Below are positions 1-8,640 of a stretch of 64,000 bases of DNA, in pieces. Location: the NCBI RefSeq assembly GCF_024169925.1, contig NZ_JALJXF010000001.1, positions 936,001-1,000,000 of the forward strand, written 5' to 3'. How positions within the stretch are numbered: position 1 is the stretch's first letter; each line of letters starts with the position of its first letter. The notes under the pieces were generated by a model. That model ran no database searches. It was not told where the DNA came from and saw nothing but the letters and a program-made list of their open reading frames with translations. Origin of the DNA: Methylorubrum extorquens. Lineage in GTDB: Bacteria > Pseudomonadota > Alphaproteobacteria > Rhizobiales > Beijerinckiaceae. The position numbers were made by a program, and so were the translations under genes.

Positions 1-714
1 GCAGACGAAGCCGCCCATCAGCAGGAACGGCTCGAGGAACAGCCAGGGCAGGCCGGCATCGCGGAAATGGTGGGTGAAGGTGCCGGGCACCTCGCGCCAG
101 CGCATCCGGTGGGCGAGGAAGTGCCGCGAGGGCGGCAGTGCGAACTGGAAGGCGAGGGCCGCGAACAGCGCCAGCACGCCGATGATGCCGAGGCCCCAGC
201 GCCAGGAGGCGTGGTCCGCGATCACGCCCGCCAGCAGCCGCCCGACCATGCCGCCGAGCGCATTTCCGCCGATGAGCAGCCCCATCGACAGGCCGATGGC
301 GCGCCCGTGCATCTCCTCGCTGAGATAGGCCATGGCGACGGCGGGCAGGCCGCTCGCGGCGATGCCGGTGAGCGCCCGCAGTACGAGGAAGCCGTGCCAG
401 CTCGGCATCAGCACCGCGCCGATGGTGAGAAGGGCCGAGGCGAACAGCGAGACCGCCATCACCCGCTTGCGCCCCCACACCTCGGAGAGCGGGCTGACGA
501 TCAGCAGCGAGATCGCGAGCGTGGCGCAGGGCAGAGACAGCGCGAGGCTGCTCTCGGCCGGTGACACCGCAAAGGTGTCGTGAAAGATCGGCATCAGCGG
601 CTGAACGCCGTAGAGCACCGCGAAGGTAGAGAAGCCCGCCGCGAACAAGGCGAGCGTCGCCCGGCGAAAGGTCGGCGTCCCGGCCTCGATGAACCGGTCG
701 CTGTCGTCCGCCAT
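1..714 (-). CDS. MFS transporter, C-terminal part outside window
   Basis: This reading frame runs off the left edge, so only the first 238 residues are seen. It begins at the ATG at 714 (MADDSDRFIEAGTP) and continues through several hydrophobic helices with the conserved MFS loop VSPLSEVWGRKRVMA between helices 2 and 3. The type resembles the YnfM/AraJ-like 12-helix efflux group of the inner membrane; the substrate cannot be told. It is followed in the same direction by nothing visible, and the OmpA-like gene lies upstream on the same strand, separated by a palindrome. Confidence 0.85.
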   Translation of the reverse strand, partial: MADDSDRFIEAGTPTFRRATLALFAAGFSTFAVLYGVQPLMPIFHDTFAVSPAESSLALSLPCATLAISLLIVSPLSEVWGRKRVMAVSLFASALLTIGAVLMPSWHGFLVLRALTGIAASGLPAVAMAYLSEEMHGRAIGLSMGLLIGGNALGGMVGRLLAGVIADHASWRWGLGIIGVLALFAALAFQFALPPSRHFLAHRMRWREVPGTFTHHFRDAGLPWLFLEPFLLMGGFVC

Positions 715-740
715 CGCCGTCCCGTGTTGCTCACGCGTAA

Positions 741-773
741 CCCTCCCCCACCTGCGCCGCAGGTGGAGGAGGG
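741..773. terminator. Intergenic palindrome after the OmpA-like gene
   Basis: An almost perfect inverted repeat (CCCTCC and CCACCTGCG paired with CGCAGGTGG and GGAGGG) sits between the 3' end of the OmpA-like gene at 787 and the start of the MFS gene at 714. No T-run follows on either strand, so it is a transcript-end or mRNA-stabilising hairpin rather than a clear intrinsic terminator. Confidence 0.5.
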
Positions 774-786
774 TCAAGAGCCTCGA

Positions 787-3018
787 TTAACGCGGTGCCG
801 GGGGTTGTTGCCCCTCCGCCTGCTGCTGGAGCAGCGGGGTGATGCGGCGGACGGTGACGCGGCGGTTCTCGCGGTTGGCCTCCTGGGTGTTCACCTTGAG
901 GTACTGCTCGCCGTAGCCCTGCGTGGTGAGGTTCTCCGGCGGCACTTGGAAGTTCTGCGTCAGCACCGCGGCGACCGACTGCGCCCGGCGATCGGAGAGC
1001 GAGAGGTTGTCGATGTCCGAGCCCACCGCATCGGTGTAGCCCTCGATCAGGAACACCTCCTGCGGGTTGTCCTTGATCGTCCGGTTGATCGCCTCGGCAA
1101 TGGTTGAGAGGCGCTTGGCCTGATCGGGCGTGACGGTGAAGGAGCCGGTGTCGAAGGTGATCGTATTGATGTCCACCGACGGCATCCGCGCACGGAGTTG
1201 CGGGCTGTAGCGGACCTGATCGAGCGTGTAGCGTCGATCGAGCTTCTGCACCGGTGGGGCCGAGAGCGCCTCGTAGACGGCGCGGGGATCCGCCTGCTCG
1301 TAATCGACCACGTAGCGGTCGCGCGGGATGCGGATATCGGGCGGGGGCAGCTCCACCACGTCCTCGTAGATCGGCCGGGGTGCACCGCCATAGGCGTTGT
1401 TGATGATCACCACCTCGCGACCGTCGCGGTAGCGCCGGGAACGGCGCAGGAGCCGGCCGTCATCGTCCACGACGGTGATGATCTGGCCACCCGCCGGGCT
1501 GTCGACGTAGCTGTAGATTTCGCCGCCGCGCCGCTCGCTGCGATAGCCGCGGTCGCCGTAGATGGTGCGGAAGCGCTCGTTCTCGTCGTGGCGGATGAAG
1601 GTGGTGTCGCGATCGCGCACGATGATGCGACCGGGCTCCCGGTAATAGGTCCGGCCATCGACATCGTACTCGCGACGGTCCCGGCGGATCGTGTCGTAGT
1701 CGCGGCCGCGATAGTCGTCGTCGCGGAAGCCGCCGGGAACGTAGGCCGGCGTGCCGGGCACGTTGAAGCGTTCGCGACGATCGCCCCGGCGGTCATCGAA
1801 GCGGCTGTCGTCGCGGCGATCACCGTCACGGCGATCGTAGCGGTCGTCGCGCCGGTCACCGCGACGGTCGTCGTCGCGACGGTCATCGAAGCCGCGCGGA
1901 TCCGGCCGACCGCCGGGCTGGCCGGGTTGGCGCAGGTCCGGCTGCGCGCCGGGCGCCGGCTGGCCGGGAACAGTCTGACCGGGCACGACAGCGCCGGGCT
2001 GAGCCGGGGCTGTGGCGTCGGGCGGCGTGCCGGGGGCTTGAACCGGGCGACCGGGAACACCGGGCTGCTGGTTCGGTGCCACCGGGCGGCCGGGGACGCC
2101 CGGCTGCTGATTCGGCGGTGTGCGACCGCCGGGCGCCTCCCGCGCACCGTCGGGCTGTGTCGCGGAAGGCGCGTTCGGCTGATCCGGACGGTTGGGCTGC
2201 TGCACATTCGGCGTCGCCGGACGGCCCGGAACACCCGGCCGCTGGTTTGGCGGGGTATTCAGCTGCGCCGGGTTCGGAGCCGATGGTGGTGTCGGCTGCT
2301 CCGGCCGGTCCGCATTGGGTGGCGTCGGAGCACTCGGAGCCCGGCGCTGGGTCGGGGCGCTGTCGGGGCGATCAGCCTCGCGACCGACAGGACGGCCCGG
2401 ACGGTCCTGGCCATCACGGTCGGGCCGCTCCGGGCTCTCGCGCCGGGCCGGCGTCTCGCGTTCGGGCGCTTCGCGCCGTGCGGGTGCGTCGCGGTCCTGC
2501 GTGCGCTCGCGGGACGCGGGCGCAGCCGGCCGCTCCTCGGATCGATCAGGTCGCTGGGGCGGTGTCGCGCGCTCGGGCCGGTCCGGGCGCTCCTGACGAT
2601 CAGGACGCTCTTGACGTTCTTGGCGATCAGGCCGGTCCTGGCGCTCGGGCCGCTCTTGACGCTCCTGCGCCGCCGGACGTTCGGGACGTGCCGGCCTCTC
2701 GGCAGGTTCGGGCCGCTCGCGGGCGGCGGGCGCTTGGCGCGGCTCGGGCCGCTCCGGGCGTTCGGGTCGGTCCGGCCTCTCCCTTGTAGGCTCCCTTGCT
2801 GGCGGGCCGCCGCGCTCGGCGCCGCCTCGCTCCGCCGGGCCGGGACCACCGGGTCCACCCGGTCCGCGTCCACCACCGCGTGGTCCCTCGCCGGCATCCT
2901 CGCGCTGCGCCAACTCGATCCGCCCGGCGTCGCCGAGAGACCGTGCCGCGGACAGATCGGACAGGACGAGTGCGGGCAGCATGGTGCCGGCAAGGAGCAG
3001 CGAGCGGGTCATCCGCAT
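787..3018 (-). CDS. OmpA-family protein with long Pro/Arg-rich region
   Basis: A predicted envelope protein of about 743 residues. The chosen ATG at 3018 (MRMTRSLLLAGTML) gives a signal peptide; a GTG at 3039 would add seven residues and is less likely. After the signal come about 360 residues of low-complexity Pro, Arg, Glu and Asp sequence, with RPERPER-like and later RDDRRGDRRDD-like runs. A tyrosine/arginine-rich middle follows. The C-terminal OmpA-like domain (about residues 610 to 730) contains the peptidoglycan-binding pattern EGYTDAVGSD, LSDRRAQSVAAVL and GYGE, ending NRRVTVRR. The C-terminal domain presumably anchors the protein to peptidoglycan; the tract probably spans or coats the periplasm. 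The tract length probably varies between strains. Confidence 0.85.
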   Translation of the reverse strand: MRMTRSLLLAGTMLPALVLSDLSAARSLGDAGRIELAQREDAGEGPRGGGRGPGGPGGPGPAERGGAERGGPPAREPTRERPDRPERPERPEPRQAPAARERPEPAERPARPERPAAQERQERPERQDRPDRQERQERPDRQERPDRPERATPPQRPDRSEERPAAPASRERTQDRDAPARREAPERETPARRESPERPDRDGQDRPGRPVGREADRPDSAPTQRRAPSAPTPPNADRPEQPTPPSAPNPAQLNTPPNQRPGVPGRPATPNVQQPNRPDQPNAPSATQPDGAREAPGGRTPPNQQPGVPGRPVAPNQQPGVPGRPVQAPGTPPDATAPAQPGAVVPGQTVPGQPAPGAQPDLRQPGQPGGRPDPRGFDDRRDDDRRGDRRDDRYDRRDGDRRDDSRFDDRRGDRRERFNVPGTPAYVPGGFRDDDYRGRDYDTIRRDRREYDVDGRTYYREPGRIIVRDRDTTFIRHDENERFRTIYGDRGYRSERRGGEIYSYVDSPAGGQIITVVDDDGRLLRRSRRYRDGREVVIINNAYGGAPRPIYEDVVELPPPDIRIPRDRYVVDYEQADPRAVYEALSAPPVQKLDRRYTLDQVRYSPQLRARMPSVDINTITFDTGSFTVTPDQAKRLSTIAEAINRTIKDNPQEVFLIEGYTDAVGSDIDNLSLSDRRAQSVAAVLTQNFQVPPENLTTQGYGEQYLKVNTQEANRENRRVTVRRITPLLQQQAEGQQPPAPR

Positions 3019-3176
3019 GAAGTCGGCCTCGTAAAACACAATCGGCGGTTCCGAACACGGTCGGGCCGAATTGGTTCCCGATCGCGCCGACGTCCGACGG
3101 CGACCGGCCGAGGCAGGCGCTTCGTGGGCGGCGCTTCGAACGACGAGGCCGGGCTTTGCACCCGACAGAGTGAATG

Positions 3177-4175
3177 TCAGGGAATGGGAGTCAGGGCCGG
3201 GGGTGGAAGCAGGCTCGGCACGATGACCCGAATGGCGCTACGGCTCTCGCCGGTCGAGCCGGTCTGCTCGGCGGCGTCCTTCGCGGCCGGAGCCAGGGCG
3301 CCCTCGCGGTTGGCGGCGTCGGCCGCGAGGCCCGCCGCGGTCCGGTCGGCTCGGCCGACCAGGGTCAGGCGGACCTTGGGCGCGCGCGAGAGCTTCTCCG
3401 CCGTCATCGGCGTGACGAAGATGTCGCCCTTGTGCCGCACCAACATGCTCTCGGCCTTCACGAGCGACTGTGCCCAGGTCTGGCCCTCCTGCTTGCAGGA
3501 GCAGTCGGCGGTGAAGCTCTTGCGGAACTTGAAGGCGGTCGGCAACGCCGTATAGGCGCGGCTGCCCTTGAGCGTGGCGGCGTACTTCAAGGCGTCGTCG
3601 CCGTGGGGCATCGAGTAGGCGACCGCTTCCGTGCCGGGGCAGAGCGCCTGGCACATTTCGTCGGCCCCGCCGCGACCGTCCGGCAGGTTGCCCATCGGGA
3701 AATAAGAGCCGTCGCAGGTCTTCACGCAGATCACCTGCGGACCGCCGCGGGCCGTCTGGCCGCCGCCGGGGCTCTCCTGGCCTTCGCCGGGAATCAGGCC
3801 GGTGCAGGCGCTCGACACGGCGGCGACCAACTGCCGACGGCGGGCGGCGACGACCTCGCCATCCCCACCGCCATAGGTGGCGTTGAGCGAACGGATCCGC
3901 GCTTCGACGGCACCGCATTGCGGGGGCCGCGTATCGAAGAACAGGAACTTGCCGCCCTCGCAGTTGAGGCTGCGATAGTAAGCCTCGAGACGTGCGACCT
4001 CGCTCTGGAGGGCCGACGCGGTCGAGGCGCTGGCGTTGAGGTTGGCAAGTTCCGTCCTGTAGCGCTGGCAGGCCCAGACATCCGGCGCGGCCGTAGCCGG
4101 CGAAGCTCCGGCAAGGGGAAGCGCGGCGAGCACGGCGCCGATCACGCGGCGAAACTGCGGTCCGATCATCGGCAT
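3177..4175 (-). CDS. DUF2865 secreted protein
   Basis: About 332 residues starting at the ATG at 4175, which places a signal peptide (VIGAVLAALPLAGASPATAA) at the N-terminus; a start at 4268 would leave it internal. The body has paired cysteines and the signature VKTCDGSYFPMGN followed by CQALCPGTEAVAYSM, which is the DUF2865 pattern common in Rhizobiales. The N-terminal half is predicted helical (AVEARIRSLNATYGGG). Function is unknown; the cysteine pattern suggests a disulfide-bonded periplasmic protein. It has no obvious operon partner. Confidence 0.75.
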   Translation of the reverse strand: MPMIGPQFRRVIGAVLAALPLAGASPATAAPDVWACQRYRTELANLNASASTASALQSEVARLEAYYRSLNCEGGKFLFFDTRPPQCGAVEARIRSLNATYGGGDGEVVAARRRQLVAAVSSACTGLIPGEGQESPGGGQTARGGPQVICVKTCDGSYFPMGNLPDGRGGADEMCQALCPGTEAVAYSMPHGDDALKYAATLKGSRAYTALPTAFKFRKSFTADCSCKQEGQTWAQSLVKAESMLVRHKGDIFVTPMTAEKLSRAPKVRLTLVGRADRTAAGLAADAANREGALAPAAKDAAEQTGSTGESRSAIRVIVPSLLPPPALTPIP

Positions 4176-4305
4176 GTGCGGATGCTGGGAATCTCGAGCA
4201 GGAGGTCGCGGGGGGAGGTCACGTGAGGATGCCGGGCCGCACGAAGCGGCACAAGCGATCACCGACATGTGTTAGAGCCCCTCGCCCTTTCGGGACAGAG
4301 ACACC

Positions 4306-4893
4306 ATGTCTTTGAGGCCAAGCTTTGAGGGGATTGCGTGGATGATGTGGCTCACGGGCACCAATGGGAGCGGCCGGCCGGTAGCAGCCTGCCTCGTCGC
4401 GGGCGTCGCAGCCCTCGTTGCCTCTTTCGCAGCATCCGCCCCGGCGCAGGCACAGGAGCCCGACCGGATCTTCGACAAGTCGACGGTCTGGCGGCCGCTG
4501 ACACCCAACGACAAGCTCGTGGTCTACGGCATCGACGATCCGGCCGTGGCCGGCATCGCCTGCTGGTACACCCAACCCGAGAAGGGCGGCATCAAAGGGA
4601 CGTTCGGGATGGCGGAAGATGTCTCGGACATCTCGCTCGCCTGCCGGCAGGTTGGCCCGGTCCAGTTCAAGGACAAGGTGAAACAGGGCGAGGTGGTGTT
4701 CAGCGAGCGCCGCTCGCTGATCTTCAAATCGATGCAGATCGTGCGGGGCTGTGACCTCAAACGCAACACCCTGATCTACATGGTCTATTCCGACAAGGTG
4801 GTTCAGGGCTCGCCCAAGAACTCCACTTCCGCCGTGCCGCTCGCTCCGTGGGGAACCGAGCCGCCGCCGAAATGCGCGGAGTTCGTGAAGTAG
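4306..4893 (+). CDS. creA: CreA family periplasmic protein
   Basis: 195 residues with a cleavable signal peptide (VAGVAALVASFAASAPAQA) and the CreA domain: DRIFDKSTVWRPL, DDPAVAGIACWYTQ, SDISLACRQVGP and a conserved tail with SPKNSTSAVPL. The family is widespread in proteobacteria and of uncertain function. An ATG at 4339 would also give a good signal peptide, so the exact start is open. It is transcribed away from the DUF2865 gene; the 130 bases between the two starts must carry both promoters. Confidence 0.85.
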   Translation: MSLRPSFEGIAWMMWLTGTNGSGRPVAACLVAGVAALVASFAASAPAQAQEPDRIFDKSTVWRPLTPNDKLVVYGIDDPAVAGIACWYTQPEKGGIKGTFGMAEDVSDISLACRQVGPVQFKDKVKQGEVVFSERRSLIFKSMQIVRGCDLKRNTLIYMVYSDKVVQGSPKNSTSAVPLAPWGTEPPPKCAEFVK

Positions 4894-4906
4894 GGCGTCC
4901 GCCGAA

Positions 4907-5224
4907 TCAATCCTGGCAGGTGATGCGCACCGGGCGCGGGGTGCTCTTCACCGGAGCGGCGTCGCCGATGGCACCGGTGTACTCGTCCTGCGCGGCGACA
5001 CCGTAATCGGCCGCGCTGGCAAAGCCCTGCGACTCGCACCACGCGTTGGCAACGACCTGCCCGCACTCGCTCGGGCCGCCGCTGAGGCACTCGCCGACGC
5101 CGTAGCCGTCTTCGGCCGGAAGCAGGAACGTCTTCTCGACATGCTTGGGCGCAGGCTCACTGCCGGCGATGGCCGGGAGGGCGGCGGTGGCGAGGACGAA
5201 GAGGGCGGCGACCGTGCGGCGCAT
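4907..5224 (-). CDS. Small secreted cysteine-containing protein
   Basis: 105 residues from the ATG at 5224 (MRRTVAALFVLATAALPAIAG), a clear signal peptide. The mature part has four cysteines (GECLSG, SECGQ, ANAWCESQG, RITCQD) that could form two disulfides. It converges on creA with a gap of only 13 bases. No family was recognised; the length and signal peptide make a small periplasmic or exported protein likely. Confidence 0.65.
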   Translation of the reverse strand: MRRTVAALFVLATAALPAIAGSEPAPKHVEKTFLLPAEDGYGVGECLSGGPSECGQVVANAWCESQGFASAADYGVAAQDEYTGAIGDAAPVKSTPRPVRITCQD

Positions 5225-5552
5225 GGTGAAAACCTTGTGAACGGGTTCGTTCGAGTGCGGAGTGTTCGGACGGCGCGGTAAACAAATCCTTGCCGGTCCG
5301 CTTACGGTCGGTTGAGGGAGGGCAGATCCGCCGCCCCGCTCGAATTCATCACGGTTTTGCGGTAGCCCAACCCTGGCGCGGCGACCGTCGCGGCAGTGCA
5401 ACAGCGGCGGCCGGCAGCTCCGGCGACACTGTGGCAGCGGTGCCGTTCGCTGCCATGGGACGGCCGGCGGAAGATGCTGGGCCGCAACGACAAACGACGA
5501 GGGCGGCACAGGCCGCAGGGGAGGCCGGGCGAGCCCGGCAGGAACGCAGTCG
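5225..5552. other. Intergenic region without supported gene
   Basis: Between the starts of the small secreted protein and cysS. Both promoters must lie here. Frames that stay open show only the composition expected of high-GC DNA; no repeat or hairpin stands out. Confidence 0.5.
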
Positions 5553-6941
5553 ATGACGCCGATGTTGCGCCTCTACAACACGCTGACCCGCGAGAAGGCG
5601 GCCTTCGTTCCGATCGATCCGGCGAACGTGCGGATGTATGCCTGCGGGCCGACGGTCTACGACGCGGCGCATATCGGCAACGCGCGGCCGATCATCGTCT
5701 TCGACCTGCTGTTCCGGCTGCTGCGCCTCCTCTACGGGCCGGGCCACGTCACCTATGCCCGCAACGTCACGGACGTGGACGACAAGATCAACGCCCGCGC
5801 GCTGGAGCGCGGCATCACCATCCGCGAACTCACCGACGGAACGCTGGCGCAGTTCCATAAGGATGTCCGCGACCTCGGCGTGCTGATGGCCGACGACGTG
5901 AACCGCGCGGGCGAGCCGGCGCGCTTCATCGAGCCGCGGGCGACCGACCACATCGCCGAGATGCACCGGCTGATCGAGGGGCTGGTCGCAGCCGGCCACG
6001 CCTACGTAGCGGAAGGGCACGTCCTGTTCGACGTACCTTCCATGCCCGATTACGGCGCGCTCTCGAAGCGCCCGCTCGACGAGATGGAATCGGGCGCCCG
6101 CGTCGAGGTCGCGCCCTACAAGCGCTCGCCGCTCGACTTCGTGCTGTGGAAACCCTCGAAACCGGGCGAACCGGCCTGGCCCTCACCCTGCGGGATCGAC
6201 GCGGCGGGCCGGCCCGGCTGGCACATCGAGTGCTCGGCCATGTCGTGGAAGCATCTGGGCGAAACCTTTGACATCCATGCCGGCGGCCTCGACCTGATCT
6301 TCCCTCACCACGAGAACGAGGTGGCGCAGTCGCGCTGCTGCTTCGGCACCGACGTGATGGCCAATGTCTGGCTCCACAACGGCTTCCTGCAGGTCGAGGG
6401 AGAGAAGATGTCGAAATCGCTCGGCAACTTCATCACCATCCGCCAGGTGCTGCAGGATTGGCCGGGCGAGGTCGTCCGCCTCAACATGCTCAAGACCCAC
6501 TACCGCCAGCCGATCGACTGGACCCTGCGCGGCCTCGAGGAATCGAGCCGGATGCTGGACCGCTGGTACGAGGCGGCTGGCGAGGCAGCCCCCGACGCGG
6601 CGCCGCCCGAAGGCGTGATCGAGGCGCTTTGCGATGACCTGAACACGCCCGCGGCCCTCGGCGAACTGCATCGCCTTGCCGGCACCAGCCCCTCGGCGCT
6701 CAGGGCCGGCGCGGGATCGATGGGCTTCCTGACCGTGACCCAGGCGCAGCGCGAAGCGGAGCGGGTCGGCGCGGCCGGCATCGACGTCGCGCGGGTCGAG
6801 GTGCTGATCGCCGAGCGCAAGGCGGCCCGCACCGCGAAGGACTGGGCCGCCTCCGACCGGGTGCGCGACGCGCTCACCGCCATGGGCGTGAGCGTGAAGG
6901 ACAACAAGGACGGCACCACCACCTGGACGGTAGCGGGCTGA
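5553..6941 (+). CDS. cysS: Cysteinyl-tRNA synthetase
   Basis: 462 residues of class I aminoacyl-tRNA synthetase that charges tRNA-Cys. The zinc-binding start YACGPTVYD is followed by the HIGH-type motif (AHIGNARP, about residue 40), then WHIECSAM and the Zn ligands HHENEVAQS, and the KMSKS-type loop EKMSKSLGN (about residue 285). Length is normal. The start is either the ATG at 5553 or that at 5562. It is followed by a convergent methyltransferase gene. Confidence 0.97.
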   Translation: MTPMLRLYNTLTREKAAFVPIDPANVRMYACGPTVYDAAHIGNARPIIVFDLLFRLLRLLYGPGHVTYARNVTDVDDKINARALERGITIRELTDGTLAQFHKDVRDLGVLMADDVNRAGEPARFIEPRATDHIAEMHRLIEGLVAAGHAYVAEGHVLFDVPSMPDYGALSKRPLDEMESGARVEVAPYKRSPLDFVLWKPSKPGEPAWPSPCGIDAAGRPGWHIECSAMSWKHLGETFDIHAGGLDLIFPHHENEVAQSRCCFGTDVMANVWLHNGFLQVEGEKMSKSLGNFITIRQVLQDWPGEVVRLNMLKTHYRQPIDWTLRGLEESSRMLDRWYEAAGEAAPDAAPPEGVIEALCDDLNTPAALGELHRLAGTSPSALRAGAGSMGFLTVTQAQREAERVGAAGIDVARVEVLIAERKAARTAKDWAASDRVRDALTAMGVSVKDNKDGTTTWTVAG

Positions 6942-7030
6942 GGGGCCGCCCGACCCTCGGGGATGGCCTCGCGGCGCGCACATCGCGTAGGCTCGGCGAC
7001 CTGCTTCCGCGTTGATCGCACGGAAGCGAA

Positions 7031-7822
7031 TCAGCCCTTCAGCCGCTGCAACCAACCGCCGCGATGGGCGTAGGAACGCCCGCTCAGGCGGCGCAACGCT
7101 TCGGTCGTCGGCACGATGGGGTGCTCGGCATAGACCTGCGCGATCTCGGCAGCCGTATTGGGCAGCCGCGAGAACTCCTCGACGATCGCGTCGTAGTTCG
7201 TCTTGAGCGTGCGCGAGGATGGATCGAGTCCCGTCACGATCACGAGGCCGGTGGGCGCGGCGTCCACGAGCATCACGTCGAGATCCGGCCGGTAGCGCTT
7301 CAGGATCGGCACGATCTTCCAGACGTCGCCGGTCCACCAGTCCGCGAACGGAGTGCCGCGCCCGCGGATGCCGGCCTGCATCGGGTCACGGTCGGCCATC
7401 GGCTCGGCCACCGGCAGGCAGTCGTGCATCACGATGATTGAATCCCGCCGGCAGATTGCTTCCGTGTTGAAGAAATCCCGCAGCAGGAATTCGAACAGGT
7501 GCATGCCGTCGAGAAAGGCGAGATCGATCGGGCCGCCGACGTGGCGGCGCAGGCTCAGGTTGGCGAAGAACACATCGCTCATCACCTGAAACAGCGAGAC
7601 CCGGGCTTTGTTGGCCGCGATGTTGGTCTTGAGCTGGAACTCGGGATCGACGGCGATGCCGTGACGGCAGGCGATGCCCGAGAAGATGTCGCCGAAGGCA
7701 ACGCCGACTTCCAGGTAGCGCTGGACGGCGGCATTGCGCGAGAGGCGGGCCAGCACCGTCCCGTAATGCTCGCCCTGGTGCTCGCCGGCGATGGTCTGTC
7801 CGGGCTCGATCGTGGCTGTCAT
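7031..7822 (-). CDS. Class I SAM-dependent methyltransferase
   Basis: 263 residues. The SAM-binding motif I appears as YLEVGVAFGDIFSGI (about residue 36), with the acidic partner IAVDPEF and a downstream LAFLDGMHLFE and IIVMHDCLPV, as in the Methyltransf_24 group of small-molecule or glycan methyltransferases. The substrate is unknown. The start ATG overlaps the stop of the LOG-family gene (ATGA), so the two are probably translationally coupled. Confidence 0.75.
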   Translation of the reverse strand: MTATIEPGQTIAGEHQGEHYGTVLARLSRNAAVQRYLEVGVAFGDIFSGIACRHGIAVDPEFQLKTNIAANKARVSLFQVMSDVFFANLSLRRHVGGPIDLAFLDGMHLFEFLLRDFFNTEAICRRDSIIVMHDCLPVAEPMADRDPMQAGIRGRGTPFADWWTGDVWKIVPILKRYRPDLDVMLVDAAPTGLVIVTGLDPSSRTLKTNYDAIVEEFSRLPNTAAEIAQVYAEHPIVPTTEALRRLSGRSYAHRGGWLQRLKG

Positions 7823-8427
7823 CAGAAGCGCTTCTCGATCAGTTCGTCCGCCAGCGGCGCCGGCTCGACCCGGGCCAGAACCTCCCGCAGCGTTTCCACG
7901 ACAAGGTCGGGATCCTCGCCGACGAGGTAGTTCAGGTCGAGTCCCTCACGGATGAAGCCGTGGGCGCGCATGTGGTCGATCAGTGTGATCAGCGGATCCC
8001 AAAAGCCGTTCACCGAGAGCAGCAGGATCGGCTTGCGGTGCTGGCCGAGCTGGGCCCAGGTGAGCTGTTCGACCAGTTCCTCCAGCGTGCCGATGCCGCC
8101 GGGCAGGGCGACGAAGGCGTCGGCGCGGTCGAACATCAGCCGCTTGCGAGTGTGCATGTCAGAGACGACGATCGTCTCTTGCACCGCGTCGAGCATGCGC
8201 TCGCGCGACTTCAGGAAGTCCGGGATGATGCCGGTGACGTGGCCGCCCGCGTCGAGCGTCGCACTCGCGACGGTGCCCATGAGGCCGACATTGCCGCCGC
8301 CATAGACGAGCTTGATCCCCTCATGGGCCAACGCGGTGCCGAGCCGCCGGGCGGCGTCGGCGAAGGCCGGATCGCCGCCGAAGCCGGATCCGCAATAGAC
8401 GCAGACGGAGGTAAGATGCGCCATCAC
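7822..8427 (-). CDS. LOG family protein (TIGR00730)
   Basis: 201 residues with a Rossmann-like fold. The nucleotide-binding motif VYGGGNVGLMG and the family signature LPGGIGTLEELVE are intact. Family members hydrolyse nucleoside 5'-monophosphates to a base and ribose phosphate (cytokinin riboside-phosphate phosphoribohydrolase in plants); bacterial roles are often less clear. Two adjacent ATGs (8427 and 8424) can serve as start. First gene of a two-gene unit with the methyltransferase. Confidence 0.85.
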   Translation of the reverse strand: MMAHLTSVCVYCGSGFGGDPAFADAARRLGTALAHEGIKLVYGGGNVGLMGTVASATLDAGGHVTGIIPDFLKSRERMLDAVQETIVVSDMHTRKRLMFDRADAFVALPGGIGTLEELVEQLTWAQLGQHRKPILLLSVNGFWDPLITLIDHMRAHGFIREGLDLNYLVGEDPDLVVETLREVLARVEPAPLADELIEKRF

Positions 8428-8640
8428 GCGTCTCCCCGGCCGCGACGGCGGGATAGAGCCGTGCCTTTATCCAAGCGACAGAATGCTGAGTTTGCCGAGG
8501 AAACGACGGCACGGCCGTGTTCGAGCTTTGGTGTTCTTCTCATGTTCGTTAATATGTCACCGGATTTAGACGGGTTGTCGACAATCGGCGGCACATCGTG
8601 CGCACCCGCGGCGGCCCGAAGCGTACAGGAGTAGGCGGCC

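Noticed and set aside
1198..3555. Very long open frame (785 codons) on the plus strand opposite the OmpA-like and DUF2865 genes
   Set aside because: It is the mirror of high-GC repetitive coding DNA; it has no start context and no domain, while the minus strand has signal peptide and OmpA motifs.
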